The notes under the pieces were generated by a model, which did not search any database, had not been told where the DNA came from, and worked only from the letters and a program-made list of their open reading frames with translations. Shown here piece by piece: positions 33,474 through 42,316 of a stretch of DNA of 64,000 bases. Made by a program: the position numbers and the translations under genes. Position 1 is the first letter of the stretch, and each line of letters starts with the position of its first letter. Source of the DNA: Gluconacetobacter asukensis. Lineage in GTDB: Bacteria > Pseudomonadota > Alphaproteobacteria > Acetobacterales > Acetobacteraceae. The stretch spans positions 248,001 through 312,000 of the forward strand of contig NZ_JABEQE010000002.1 in NCBI RefSeq assembly GCF_014174375.1, read 5' to 3'.

Positions 33474-33562
33474 TCCCTTCAGGGACATCACACGCCCCCA
33501 ACCCAAGGCTCCTGCACGAATCAAAGGTTTTCTGGTTCTTTTTTTTCAAAAAAGAACCGAAA
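33433..33562 (+). repeat. Dispersed repeat family R2, copy 2
   Basis: Full copy in the same orientation as copy 1, with the opening AT-rich hairpin, the middle AAGGCTCCTG element and the closing GGTTC(T)n...GAACC hairpin. Its first 40 bases form the 3' end of the serine hydrolase gene. The closing hairpin with a T-run resembles an intrinsic terminator. Confidence 0.85.
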
Positions 33563-33610
33563 CCACCGCCCTGCCATCCACCGGCTCGTTATGACAAAAT
33601 AACAACCCCT

Positions 33611-33623
33611 TAACCACAGGTTA
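33611..33623. promoter_or_regulatory. LysR-type box 3 (T-N11-A)
   Basis: TAACC-ACA-GGTTA, a perfect palindrome with 5-bp arms, 84 bp ahead of the DadA-like gene. A second inverted repeat GTTAT-N6-ATAAC lies immediately upstream (33589-33604). Confidence 0.65.
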
Positions 33624-33706
33624 TGAATGGATGGCCTCTTTGCATTGGCTGGAACGGTCCCTGACTTCTAGGCTCGCTCCATTGCCTATCGAGACGCGGG
33701 AACCCC

Positions 33707-34927
33707 ATGGCCGGCAGACGGAGCATTACCATCATCGGCGGGGGCGTCATCGGTCTCACCGCCGCCTACACCCTGGCCCGAGAGGGGCACGACGTCACGC
33801 TGATCGAGCGCCGCGAGGATGTCGGGCAGGAAGCCAGTTTCGCGAATGGCGGGCAACTCAGCTACCATTATGTCACCCCGCTGGCCGATGCCGGTGTAGC
33901 GCGCGACGCTCTGGGCTGGCTGCTGCGCCGGCATGCGCCGATTTCGCTGCGGCTGCGGGCCGATCCGCATCAATGGCGCTGGCTGCTCGGCTTTCTGGGC
34001 GCATGCAACCGGCGCACCAATCGCAAGAATGCCGCCATCCTGCTCGATCTTGCCCTGAGCGGCCAGGCGGGACTCCAGACATGGCGCAATGCCGGACTGG
34101 ACGATTTCCTGTGGCGCCGCCCCGGAAAGCTGGTTCTGTATCGCAATCCTTCGCAATTCCGCAAAGCGGCGCACACCATTACCGACCCGGAACGGCAACA
34201 CACGCTGTCGCCCTCCGAATGCACGGCGATCGAACCTGCATTCGCCGGCCTGCAATCGCGGCTCGCGGGCGGGATCTTCTCGCCCGAGGACGAGGTCGGC
34301 GACTGTTTCCTGTTCTGCACGGCACTGCACAAGGCGCTGGCGGCGGAGCCGGGTTTTCGCCTTGTGCGTGGGCAGGCCGAACTCCGCCCCGGCTCGGGCG
34401 ACCGGTGCGCCCTTGCTGTCAATGGCAGACCGTTCGAGACCGACCTCGTCATCCTCGCGGCGGGCATCGCCTCCCGCGCGCTGGCACGGCCGCTGGGGAT
34501 CGACCTGCCGCTTTACGGCCTGAAGGGGTACAGCCTCACCACGCGGCCGCAACCCGGCACTCTGCCTTCGGTCAGCGTGACGGATTACGACAATCGCGTG
34601 GTCTATGCCGGGCTGGGCGACCGGCTGCGGGCGGCCGCGATGGTCGATATCGGGGCGGAAGACACCGTGCCCACCCCCCGACGCCTGGCCGAACTGCGCG
34701 CACTGGTGGCGGAGACGCTGCCGGGCGCATTCGGACAGGGCGAGGATACGCCCTGGGCCGGCCTGCGCCCGGCGACGCCAACCGGCGTGCCGGTCATCGG
34801 GCGCACCCGGTATGCCAATCTGCTGCTCAATGTCGGGCATGGCGCCCTCGGCTTCACGCTGTCGGTCGGCTCGGCGCTGCGGCTGAAAGAGATCGTGGCC
34901 GGGGTCGATGCCCAGGCCATCAGGTAA
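33707..34927 (+). CDS. D-amino-acid dehydrogenase-like FAD oxidoreductase (DadA type)
   Basis: 406 residues. The N-terminal FAD motif is SITIIGGGVIGLTAAYTLAREGHDVTLIERRE. DadA-like features follow (ASFANGGQLSYHYVTPLAD; C-terminal GLRPATPTGVPVIGRT and NVGHGALGFTLSVGSA). The enzyme would deaminate D-amino acids to 2-oxo acids, passing electrons to the quinone pool at the inner face of the membrane. No dadX racemase is adjacent. It is followed by the penicillin-acylase-family gene 31 bp later, as part of the same operon. Confidence 0.92.
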   Translation: MAGRRSITIIGGGVIGLTAAYTLAREGHDVTLIERREDVGQEASFANGGQLSYHYVTPLADAGVARDALGWLLRRHAPISLRLRADPHQWRWLLGFLGACNRRTNRKNAAILLDLALSGQAGLQTWRNAGLDDFLWRRPGKLVLYRNPSQFRKAAHTITDPERQHTLSPSECTAIEPAFAGLQSRLAGGIFSPEDEVGDCFLFCTALHKALAAEPGFRLVRGQAELRPGSGDRCALAVNGRPFETDLVILAAGIASRALARPLGIDLPLYGLKGYSLTTRPQPGTLPSVSVTDYDNRVVYAGLGDRLRAAAMVDIGAEDTVPTPRRLAELRALVAETLPGAFGQGEDTPWAGLRPATPTGVPVIGRTRYANLLLNVGHGALGFTLSVGSALRLKEIVAGVDAQAIR

Positions 34928-34958
34928 CGAGCCATCAGGTAAGGAGGAAGAGGTCTTG

Positions 34959-37346
34959 ATGCAGGCAACCCGTCGTGCGGTTCTTCTTGGCGGCGTCGCC
35001 GCGACCCTGTCCATTCCGATGCGCGGTGCCGGGGCCGCCCCCGTGCCGGCGGGCCTCGCCGGGCTCGACGGGCCGGTCGAGATTCTGGAAGATCGCTGGG
35101 GCGTGCCCCATGTACGGGCCCGGACCATCCCGGACGCCTTCTTCGCCGACGGGTATCTGGTGGCGCGGGACCGGCTGTGGGAACTGGATTTCGGCCACCG
35201 CCGCTCACTGGGCCGGCTGGCCGAAATTTTCGGCTCGGCGTTCGTGCCCTCCGACACCGCCAACCGGCTGGTGCTGTTCCGGGGCGATGCCGATCGGGAA
35301 CTCGCAGCCTTTCCATCGCTGGTGCAGGACTGCGCACGCGCCTATGTCGCCGGGATCAACGCACGGATCGCCGAGGTGACGGCCACGCCATCACTGCTGC
35401 CGCCGGAATTCGCCATCTTCGCCTGCACGCCGCTGGAATGGGATGTCCTGGACCTGATCCGCATGCGCGCCGAAGTCGCGGGCAACACCCGCACCGAGAT
35501 CCGCCGGGCGCGGCTGGCGGCACGGGGGGCACTGGCCTACGACGCCCTCGTGACACCACTGGAGCCGGCCCATGTGCCCCGCGTGCCGGACGGTCTGGAT
35601 GTGGCGGCGGTGACCGAAGCCGATCTCGGACTGTTCGGCGTGTTGCAGGCCCCCCTGCCGCTGCACGGCCTGCACGCGGCGGCCGATAACGAGACAAGGC
35701 GGCGCAACGAGGGCAGCAATGCCTGGGTCATCGCCCCCACCCGCACCGCGACCGGGCGGCCCATCCTGGCGAACGATCCGCATCTGGGATTCGGCGCGCC
35801 GGGTCCGCGCCATGTCGTGCATCTGACGGCGCCGGGGCTGGATGTGATCGGCGGCGGCTCGCCGGGCATGCCGGGCGTCATGCAGGGCCACAACGCACGG
35901 ATCGCCTTCGGGCGCACGAACTTCCATATCGATCAGGAAGATCTGTTCATCCTGCGCACCGATCCGGATGACCCGCTGCGCTATGCCCACCAGGGCGGCT
36001 GGAAGCGGATGGAGCAGGTCGAGACACGGATCGCGGTGCGTGGCGAGGCCGAGCGGGTGGTGAGCCTGTTCTATTCCGTGCACGGGCCGGTGGTGGCGCG
36101 GGACCCGGCCCGGCACCGCGCGACGGCGGTTTCGGCCACCTGGCTGGCCCCCGGCGCGAACGGCATGCTGGCCAATATCGGCATCGACCTCGCCCATGAC
36201 TGGGCCAGTTTCCGCGAGGCGCTGCGGGTCCATACCAGCCCCACCAACTTCACCTATGCCGATATCGACGGGAATATCGGCTGGCAGGCCGCCGGCGGCC
36301 TGCCCCATCGCGCCGACGGCCATGACGGGCTGCTGCCCGCGCCGGGCGACGGGCGATACGACTGGCAGGGTCTGCAACCGCTGGAGGCACTGCCCAGCAG
36401 CTTCAACCCCGCGCTGGGCTGGTTCGGCACCTCCAACGAGATGAACCTGCCCCCGGACTACCCGGCCGAGGAACGGCGCGTCAGCTTCGAATGGCGCGAC
36501 CGCTTCCGCCACGAGCGCGTGGCCCAGATGCTGGACGCGACCCCACGTGCGACCCTGGCGGACAGCGTGGCGCTGCAGCATGACACGCTGTCCGTGCTGG
36601 CCTTGCAGATGGTGCGGCTGCTGCCCGACATGCCGCCCGCCCTGGCCGCCGAGGCCGCGCTGCTGCGCGCATGGAACGGCCGCGTCGACGCCGACAGCGC
36701 GGCGGCGGCGCTGTATGAAGTCTGGTGGACGCGGCTGGAACGCGCGCTGCACGCGCTGATCATCCCTCCGTCCCTGCACGACCTGCTGCCCGGTCCGGTC
36801 AACGCCACGGTGCAGCTTTCCCTGTTCCAGTCGCCCGATTCCCGGTTCGGCGCCGACCCGGCGCAGGCCCGGGACAGGATGCTGGCCGACACGTTCGGCG
36901 CGGCAGTGGCCGAACTGCGCGAGCGGCTGGGTCCCCTGCCGGCCGCCTGGCGATGGGGCGCGCTGCACACCATCACCCTGCGCCATTCCCTGGCCGGCGT
37001 CCCGGCCGTGGCGGCGGCCTTTCCCGCCATTGGCGGCCCGGAAGCGGAAAGCGGCGGCGACCCGTACACCGTCATGGCCCGCTGGTACACCCCGATGGCG
37101 GGCGCGGCGCACGCCTATGCCGCGACCGGCGGGGCAAGCTACCTGATGGTGTGCGATGTCGGAGACTGGGACCGCTCCCTGTACCTCAATTTCCCCGGCC
37201 AGTCGGCCGACCCGCAGTCGCCGCATTACGCCGATTTCCTGCCCGTCTGGCTGCGGGGCGCGATGCAGAAACTGACCTTCAGCCCACGCAGCGTCGACGC
37301 GGCCACGATCCGGCGACTGACCCTTCAGCCGAAGCAGCAGCGATGA
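34959..37346 (+). CDS. Penicillin acylase family Ntn hydrolase, exported
   Basis: 795 residues from the ATG at 34959 (GAGG upstream). The N-terminus looks like a Tat-type signal (TRRAVLLGGVAATLS). The order is alpha chain, spacer and beta chain, with the autocatalytic cleavage before Ser253 in EGSNAWV; the new N-terminal Ser is the nucleophile. NDPHLGF shortly after is the usual oxyanion/substrate segment. Family members hydrolyse amides: penicillins, cephalosporins or N-acyl-homoserine lactones. Specificity cannot be decided from sequence. It overlaps the next small reading frame by ATGA. Confidence 0.93.
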   Translation: MQATRRAVLLGGVAATLSIPMRGAGAAPVPAGLAGLDGPVEILEDRWGVPHVRARTIPDAFFADGYLVARDRLWELDFGHRRSLGRLAEIFGSAFVPSDTANRLVLFRGDADRELAAFPSLVQDCARAYVAGINARIAEVTATPSLLPPEFAIFACTPLEWDVLDLIRMRAEVAGNTRTEIRRARLAARGALAYDALVTPLEPAHVPRVPDGLDVAAVTEADLGLFGVLQAPLPLHGLHAAADNETRRRNEGSNAWVIAPTRTATGRPILANDPHLGFGAPGPRHVVHLTAPGLDVIGGGSPGMPGVMQGHNARIAFGRTNFHIDQEDLFILRTDPDDPLRYAHQGGWKRMEQVETRIAVRGEAERVVSLFYSVHGPVVARDPARHRATAVSATWLAPGANGMLANIGIDLAHDWASFREALRVHTSPTNFTYADIDGNIGWQAAGGLPHRADGHDGLLPAPGDGRYDWQGLQPLEALPSSFNPALGWFGTSNEMNLPPDYPAEERRVSFEWRDRFRHERVAQMLDATPRATLADSVALQHDTLSVLALQMVRLLPDMPPALAAEAALLRAWNGRVDADSAAAALYEVWWTRLERALHALIIPPSLHDLLPGPVNATVQLSLFQSPDSRFGADPAQARDRMLADTFGAAVAELRERLGPLPAAWRWGALHTITLRHSLAGVPAVAAAFPAIGGPEAESGGDPYTVMARWYTPMAGAAHAYAATGGASYLMVCDVGDWDRSLYLNFPGQSADPQSPHYADFLPVWLRGAMQKLTFSPRSVDAATIRRLTLQPKQQR

Positions 37347-37432
37347 ATCCGCCAGGCACCTCTCCATCATTCACCCGTGCCGAGGACGAGATCTTCACCG
37401 CCCTCGCCGGAGCCGGAAAGCAAGCCGCATGA
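37343..37432 (+). CDS. Small coupled reading frame (29 aa)
   Basis: A 29-codon frame whose start overlaps the penicillin-acylase stop (ATGA) and whose stop overlaps the start of the S9 peptidase (ATGA). The peptide is hydrophilic and ends in AGKQAA; no family is recognised. The double overlap suggests translational coupling through this region. It may be a genuine small protein or merely a relay that carries ribosomes to the next gene. Confidence 0.4.
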   Translation: MNPPGTSPSFTRAEDEIFTALAGAGKQAA

Positions 37433-39516
37433 CCGTCCGATCCTCCCTTCTTGCCGCCTCCCTTCTTGCTGGCACGATGCTGCTGGCTGCCTCCATCCTC
37501 CCGGCACGCGCCGCACCGGCGGAGGACGGAACCCGCCTGGCCGGCCTGCTGGCGATGCCCTATGCCAACGGCCTGACCGGCGCCGCCGGCGCGCCGCGCG
37601 TGGCTTGGGTGGAGCGCCGGGACGGCGTGCGCAATATCCTGGTCTCGGACGGCGGCGCGGCGCCCCGCCGGGTGACGGCGTACACGAAGGATGACGGGAC
37701 CGACCTGTGGGGGCTCGCCCTCAGCCCCGACGGACGGATGCTCGCCTTCGTCGAGGGAGGCGACGCGGAATATCCCGACGATGCACCACCGAACGCCGGC
37801 AATGCGCCGGTTCCCGGAAAGCAGACGGTGCGCGTCGTCCTGCCCGACGGGCGGATCGTCACGGCGGGGGAAGGGCATGCGCCCACCTTCTCGCCGGACG
37901 GGCACCTGCTGGCCTTCGCGCATGGCGGCACATTGCTGGTCGGCAGGGCCGGCGGCGCCCCCAAAGCAGTGCTGACGACGCGGGGAGCGATTACCGCCCT
38001 GCACTGGTCGCCGGACGGCGCGCGGCTGGCGATCGAAATCGATCGCGGATCGCATGATGTGATCGCCTTGTGGCAGGAGAAGTCCGGCGATGAAGCGCCC
38101 GTCTTCCTGCCCGCCGCCCTGGCTCATGACCAGATGCCGGCCTTCTCGCCCGACGGGCGCTCCATCGCCTTCCTGCGGGTGCGCAAGCCCCTGCCGACGG
38201 CGGAGCGCGGGAAGGGGCGCTTCTGGTCGATACAGGTCTATGACATCGCGACCGGCACGGAGCGCACACTCTGGACAGCGCCGGAAGGGGCGGGAAGCCG
38301 CTTCTGGGCGCCGGAAGATGTCGGGCTGGCATGGACGGGCGACGGCCGGCTGCTCTTTCCGTGGGAAGGCAGCGGCTGGCTGCGGCTGTGCGCGCTCACG
38401 ACCGCCGCCACGCCGGCGGAACCGCGCTGCCTGACGCCGGACGGCGCCGAAATCGCGTCCTACCGCCTGTCGCCGGACGGCACACGCCTGCTCTATACGG
38501 CGAATGCCGGCGACGTGGACCATTGGCGCGCCTGGTCGCAGCCGCTCGACGGCGGCCCGGCCAGCCCGCTGACCGGCGAGGACGAGCAGGTCATGGACCT
38601 GACGACCGCCGGTCCGGCCATCGCGGTCATGGCCACGGGCGTCACCATGCCAGCCCATCCTGTGGTGCTGCAGGGCGGGACACGGCGGGTCCCGGTCGAA
38701 CCCGCCGCCCCGGCCGGCTTCGCCTTCGTCACGCCCCGGATCGTCCATGTCCGTGGCGAGGACGGACGCGACATCCACGGGCAATTGTTCCTGCCGCCGG
38801 CCGGAACAGCGGGTCCGCACCCGGCACTGGTCTTCGTCCATGGCGGGCCGAGGCGGCAGATGCTGCCGGCCTTCAACCCGATGGGCTATTATTCCAACGC
38901 CTACATCATGAACCAGGTGCTGGCGGCACGGGGCTATGTCGTCCTGTCGGTGAATTATCGCAGCGGCACCGGCTATGGCCTGGCCTTCCGCGATGCGCCC
39001 GGCATCGGGCGGGCCGGCGCCAGCGAATATGGCGACGCGCACGCAGCCGGGCTCTACCTGCGCGCGCGCTCCGATGTGGTACCGGGCCGGATCGGGATCT
39101 GGGGCGGAAGCTGGGGCGGCTACCTGACGGCGCTGGCCCTGGCCCGCGACAGCAGCCTGTTCGCGGCCGGCGCCGATTTCCACGGCGTGCACGACCTGAC
39201 CAAGGCCAGCCATCCCGGCCTGTCGCCCGAGGAGAGGCAGCAGGCGCAGGAGATCGAATGGCGCTCGTCACCAGCCGCCGATATCGCGCACTGGCGCGCC
39301 CCGGTGCTGCTGATCCACGGGGATGACGACCGTAATGTGGACTTCGAACAATCCGTCCTGCTGGCCAACCTGCTGACGGCGCACGGCGTACCGTTCGAGG
39401 ATCACACCTTCCCCGGCGAGCGCCACGCCTTTCTCCGCACGCAGGACTGGCTCACCGCCTATCTGTGGACCCTGCGCTTTCTCGACGCCCATCTGCAGGC
39501 CGGGCACGCGCCGTAA
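37429..39516 (+). CDS. S9 family serine peptidase (acylaminoacyl-peptidase/prolyl oligopeptidase type), exported
   Basis: 695 residues. A signal peptide (about 1-28, cut near ARA-APAEDG) sends it to the periplasm. Residues about 60-430 form a beta-propeller with WD-type repeats (SPDGRMLAFVE, SPDGHLLAFAHGG, SPDGTRLLYTA), and the C-terminal alpha/beta-hydrolase has the nucleophile in GIWGGSWGGYL (Ser561), the Asp near 634 (HGDDDRNV) and the His near 666 (GERHAF). It would remove residues or acylated residues from short peptides. Its start overlaps the upstream 29-codon frame, so it belongs to the DadA-acylase operon. It converges with the histidine kinase. Confidence 0.93.
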   Translation: MTVRSSLLAASLLAGTMLLAASILPARAAPAEDGTRLAGLLAMPYANGLTGAAGAPRVAWVERRDGVRNILVSDGGAAPRRVTAYTKDDGTDLWGLALSPDGRMLAFVEGGDAEYPDDAPPNAGNAPVPGKQTVRVVLPDGRIVTAGEGHAPTFSPDGHLLAFAHGGTLLVGRAGGAPKAVLTTRGAITALHWSPDGARLAIEIDRGSHDVIALWQEKSGDEAPVFLPAALAHDQMPAFSPDGRSIAFLRVRKPLPTAERGKGRFWSIQVYDIATGTERTLWTAPEGAGSRFWAPEDVGLAWTGDGRLLFPWEGSGWLRLCALTTAATPAEPRCLTPDGAEIASYRLSPDGTRLLYTANAGDVDHWRAWSQPLDGGPASPLTGEDEQVMDLTTAGPAIAVMATGVTMPAHPVVLQGGTRRVPVEPAAPAGFAFVTPRIVHVRGEDGRDIHGQLFLPPAGTAGPHPALVFVHGGPRRQMLPAFNPMGYYSNAYIMNQVLAARGYVVLSVNYRSGTGYGLAFRDAPGIGRAGASEYGDAHAAGLYLRARSDVVPGRIGIWGGSWGGYLTALALARDSSLFAAGADFHGVHDLTKASHPGLSPEERQQAQEIEWRSSPAADIAHWRAPVLLIHGDDDRNVDFEQSVLLANLLTAHGVPFEDHTFPGERHAFLRTQDWLTAYLWTLRFLDAHLQAGHAP

Positions 39517-39525
39517 CGCGGCCCG

Positions 39526-41349
39526 TCATTTCTGGGCCGGACGCCGCGTGGGGGGGGCCGCCCCCTCCCCACCGCCGCGCGGCAGGGTGACGACGAAGCG
39601 CGCGCCCATCACCTGCCCGTCCGGTGCCATGCGGTTCTCGGCACGGATCGTGCCGCGCAGGGCCTCGACGATCTGGCGGCTGATGGACAGGCCCAGGCCC
39701 GAATGCTGGCCGAAATTCTCACTGGTCGGCCGTTCGGAATAGAACCGGTCGAAAATGCTGCCCAGCTTGGCGACGGGAATGCCCGGCCCCTGGTCGGTCA
39801 CCGCGATTTCCACCATCCCGCCGGAGACGGCAGCGGCACTGAGCACGATCCGGCCGTCCGGCGGGGAGAACGAGATCGCGTTGCCGATCAGGTTGCGCAG
39901 CACCTGCACCAGCCGGTCCTCGACCGCCATCACGGTCAGCGGCCTGTCGGGCGAGGCCGCGCTGCTGACGCTGAGAATCGGCTGGCCGGGGCTGCGCGTC
40001 GCCTGATGGATTTCAGCCAGTACCGACAGCATCGGCACCACCGCCACCGGTTCGGCCCGCGCGCGCGACAGTTCGGCATCCACCCGGCTGGCATCGGAAA
40101 TATCGGTGATCAGCCGGTCCAGCCGGCGCACATCGTCATTGATGATCGAAAGCAGCCGGCGCTGGCGGTTCAGGTCCTCGATCCGCAGCAGGGTTTCGAT
40201 CGCCGAGCGGATCGAGGACAGGGGGTTCTTGATCTCATGGCTGACATCGGCGGCGAAACGTTCGATCGCATCCATGCGCGCCCACAGCGCCCGGGCGCTG
40301 TCCTGCAGGGCCCGCGCGACCTCGCCGATCTCGTCCCGGCGGGCCAGCAGGCGCGGCGGCACGCTGTCCGACCGGCCCGACGCTTCGCGGATGACATGGG
40401 CCGACGCCGCCAGCCGCAGCAGCGGCCGCGCGATGGTCAGCGACAGGTACCATGACAGCAGCACGGTGAGGGCCAGCGCCACCAGCACCAGCGACAGGAT
40501 CGACGACCGCACCGCGAACAGCGACCGGTCGACATCGCGCGCCTGGCGCGTCAACTGGATGATGCCGACCGTCTGGCCCTCATGCATCACCGGCTCGGCC
40601 ACGGTCACGATCAGGTGGCGGTTGGCGGTGCGGCGGATATAGGGCGGCATTTCCGGCGCCGCCTGCCCGCCCCCCGCCACGGGCTGGACCGAGGGATCGG
40701 TATCAGGCGTGTCCAGCGTGATGATCCGCGTGCCCGACAGGGTCGGCAGCATCGACAGCAGCCGGTCATAGAACCGCTCGACAAACCCCACATTGGGGGC
40801 GCTGTCGACAATCCGGTCGTCGCCATCATCGCCCGCGACGGGCGAGGGCAGGGGCTGGGCATCGATCTGGCCGCGCACCCGGCGATGCCGGACCGCCGCC
40901 GCCTCGACCCGGCTGTCCGCCACCAACTGCCCATCGGGGGCGAACAGCCGCGCATGGGCGCTGGGGCTGGGCTCGGTCAGGCGCAGCAGCAGCGGCCGCG
41001 CCTGGCTGGCGTCCAGCACCGGGTCCGCCCCGCGGCCGGACGTCACCGCATTCTGCCCCAGCGCGCCGGCATAGATGCGCGCCTGTTCGCGCAGCGCCAT
41101 GACCTCGGCTTCCAGCAGACTGTTCTGGAACTGGTTCAGATAGACCAGGGTCAGCGCCAGCAGCATCAGCGGCAGCGCGTTGACCAGCAGGATACGCCGC
41201 ATGAGCGGCGAGACGAGGCGCGTCCGATATTCATGGAAGGCCGACGCGGCATCATGGGTCTGGATCTCGGCCCATGACGTCATCGCCCGGCGGGCCTGCG
41301 CCAGCAGCCCGGACGGCGACACTCTTCCCGCCCCGCCGCGCACCGGCAT
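39526..41349 (-). CDS. chvG: Sensor histidine kinase, ChvG/ExoS type
   Basis: 607 residues. Order: cytoplasmic N-terminus (about 1-50), TM1, a periplasmic sensor about 200 residues long, TM2, HAMP, HisKA with the phosphorylated His in FAADVSHEIKNPLSS, and the ATPase domain with NLIGNAISFSPP, DQGPGIP and GLGLSI. ChvG homologues respond to acid or envelope stress in Alphaproteobacteria, which suits an acid-producing bacterium. Its start codon overlaps the chvI stop by one base. The PTS genes (hprK etc.) that often follow chvG are absent; an S9 peptidase converges instead. Confidence 0.93.
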   Translation of the reverse strand: MPVRGGAGRVSPSGLLAQARRAMTSWAEIQTHDAASAFHEYRTRLVSPLMRRILLVNALPLMLLALTLVYLNQFQNSLLEAEVMALREQARIYAGALGQNAVTSGRGADPVLDASQARPLLLRLTEPSPSAHARLFAPDGQLVADSRVEAAAVRHRRVRGQIDAQPLPSPVAGDDGDDRIVDSAPNVGFVERFYDRLLSMLPTLSGTRIITLDTPDTDPSVQPVAGGGQAAPEMPPYIRRTANRHLIVTVAEPVMHEGQTVGIIQLTRQARDVDRSLFAVRSSILSLVLVALALTVLLSWYLSLTIARPLLRLAASAHVIREASGRSDSVPPRLLARRDEIGEVARALQDSARALWARMDAIERFAADVSHEIKNPLSSIRSAIETLLRIEDLNRQRRLLSIINDDVRRLDRLITDISDASRVDAELSRARAEPVAVVPMLSVLAEIHQATRSPGQPILSVSSAASPDRPLTVMAVEDRLVQVLRNLIGNAISFSPPDGRIVLSAAAVSGGMVEIAVTDQGPGIPVAKLGSIFDRFYSERPTSENFGQHSGLGLSISRQIVEALRGTIRAENRMAPDGQVMGARFVVTLPRGGGEGAAPPTRRPAQK

Positions 41350-42059
41350 TATTCTTCCTTGTACCGGTAGCCGATGCCGTACAGCGTCTCGATCTGGTTG
41401 AAATCCTCGTCCACCTGGCGGAATTTCTTGCGCACGCGCTTGATGTGGCTGTCGATGGTCCGGTCATCGACATAGATGTTCTCGCCATAGGCGGCGTCGA
41501 TCAGCTGGTCGCGCGACTTGACCAGGCCGGGCCGGGCCGCAAGCGCCTTGACCAGCAGGAATTCCGTCACCGTCAGCTGGATGTCCTTGCCGCGCCACAG
41601 GCACTGGTGCCGGGTTTCATCCAGCGACAGGTCGCCGCGCACCAGGCTGCCGCCGGCGGCCGGGCCACCGGCCTCGACCCGGTTGACCTCGTTGCGGCGC
41701 AGCAGCGCGCGGATGCGCTCCAGCAGCAGCCGCTGCGAGAACGGCTTGGTGATGTAGTCGTCGGCTCCCAGGCGCAGGCCCATCAGCTGGTCCACCTCCT
41801 CATCCTTCGAGGACAGGAAGATGACCGGCAGCTGCGAGCGCGCCCGCAGGCGCTGCAACAGTTCCATGCCATCCATGCGGGGCATCTTGATGTCCAGCAC
41901 CGCCAGGTCGACCGGACGGCTCATCAGCCCGTGCAGCGCGCTTTCGCCGTCGGTATAGGTGCGGACGTTGAACCCTTCGGCCTCCAGCGTCATCTGGACC
42001 GACGCCAGGATATTCCGGTCGTCATCGACCAGGGCGATCGTGTGTTTCGTCGGCTCCAT
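41349..42059 (-). CDS. chvI: Response regulator, ChvI type (OmpR family)
   Basis: 236 residues from the ATG at 42059. The N-terminal receiver has the acidic pocket in IALVDDDRN and the phosphoacceptor Asp in [13 protein letters not shown], with the switch Lys in DDYITKPF. The C-terminal OmpR-type winged helix has the typical ChvI end [17 protein letters not shown]...[13 protein letters not shown]. It is first in the operon with chvG. Confidence 0.96.
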   Translation of the reverse strand: MEPTKHTIALVDDDRNILASVQMTLEAEGFNVRTYTDGESALHGLMSRPVDLAVLDIKMPRMDGMELLQRLRARSQLPVIFLSSKDEEVDQLMGLRLGADDYITKPFSQRLLLERIRALLRRNEVNRVEAGGPAAGGSLVRGDLSLDETRHQCLWRGKDIQLTVTEFLLVKALAARPGLVKSRDQLIDAAYGENIYVDDRTIDSHIKRVRKKFRQVDEDFNQIETLYGIGYRYKEE

Positions 42060-42316
42060 CGCGGCGTTCTCGCTCCCTTCCAGGCCGGGGTCGGCCTTCC
42101 TCATGTCCGGCCGGGGCGGTGGTGCGGCCCCTCACAGTCCGGGCGGCATCTTAGACCCGGCCATGTGCCGATGTCATGACTGCCTGCTCATGACGATCCA
42201 TCCATCTTCGTCCCACGCATTCCTGCCCCGCACGGGCCGGAAAGCCGCATGAACATCACGTTGATGGTGGTCGTTACGCCTTGTCCAAGGGCGCGGGCTC
42301 ACCTACTTCAGAAGGC

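Noticed and set aside
35391-37370. A 659-codon minus-strand frame opposite the penicillin-acylase gene
   Set aside because: No family resemblance, Arg/Gln/His-rich shadow; the + strand carries a complete Ntn hydrolase.
37279-39213. A 644-codon minus-strand frame opposite the S9 peptidase
   Set aside because: Shadow of the exported peptidase; no ribosome-binding site or recognisable domain.
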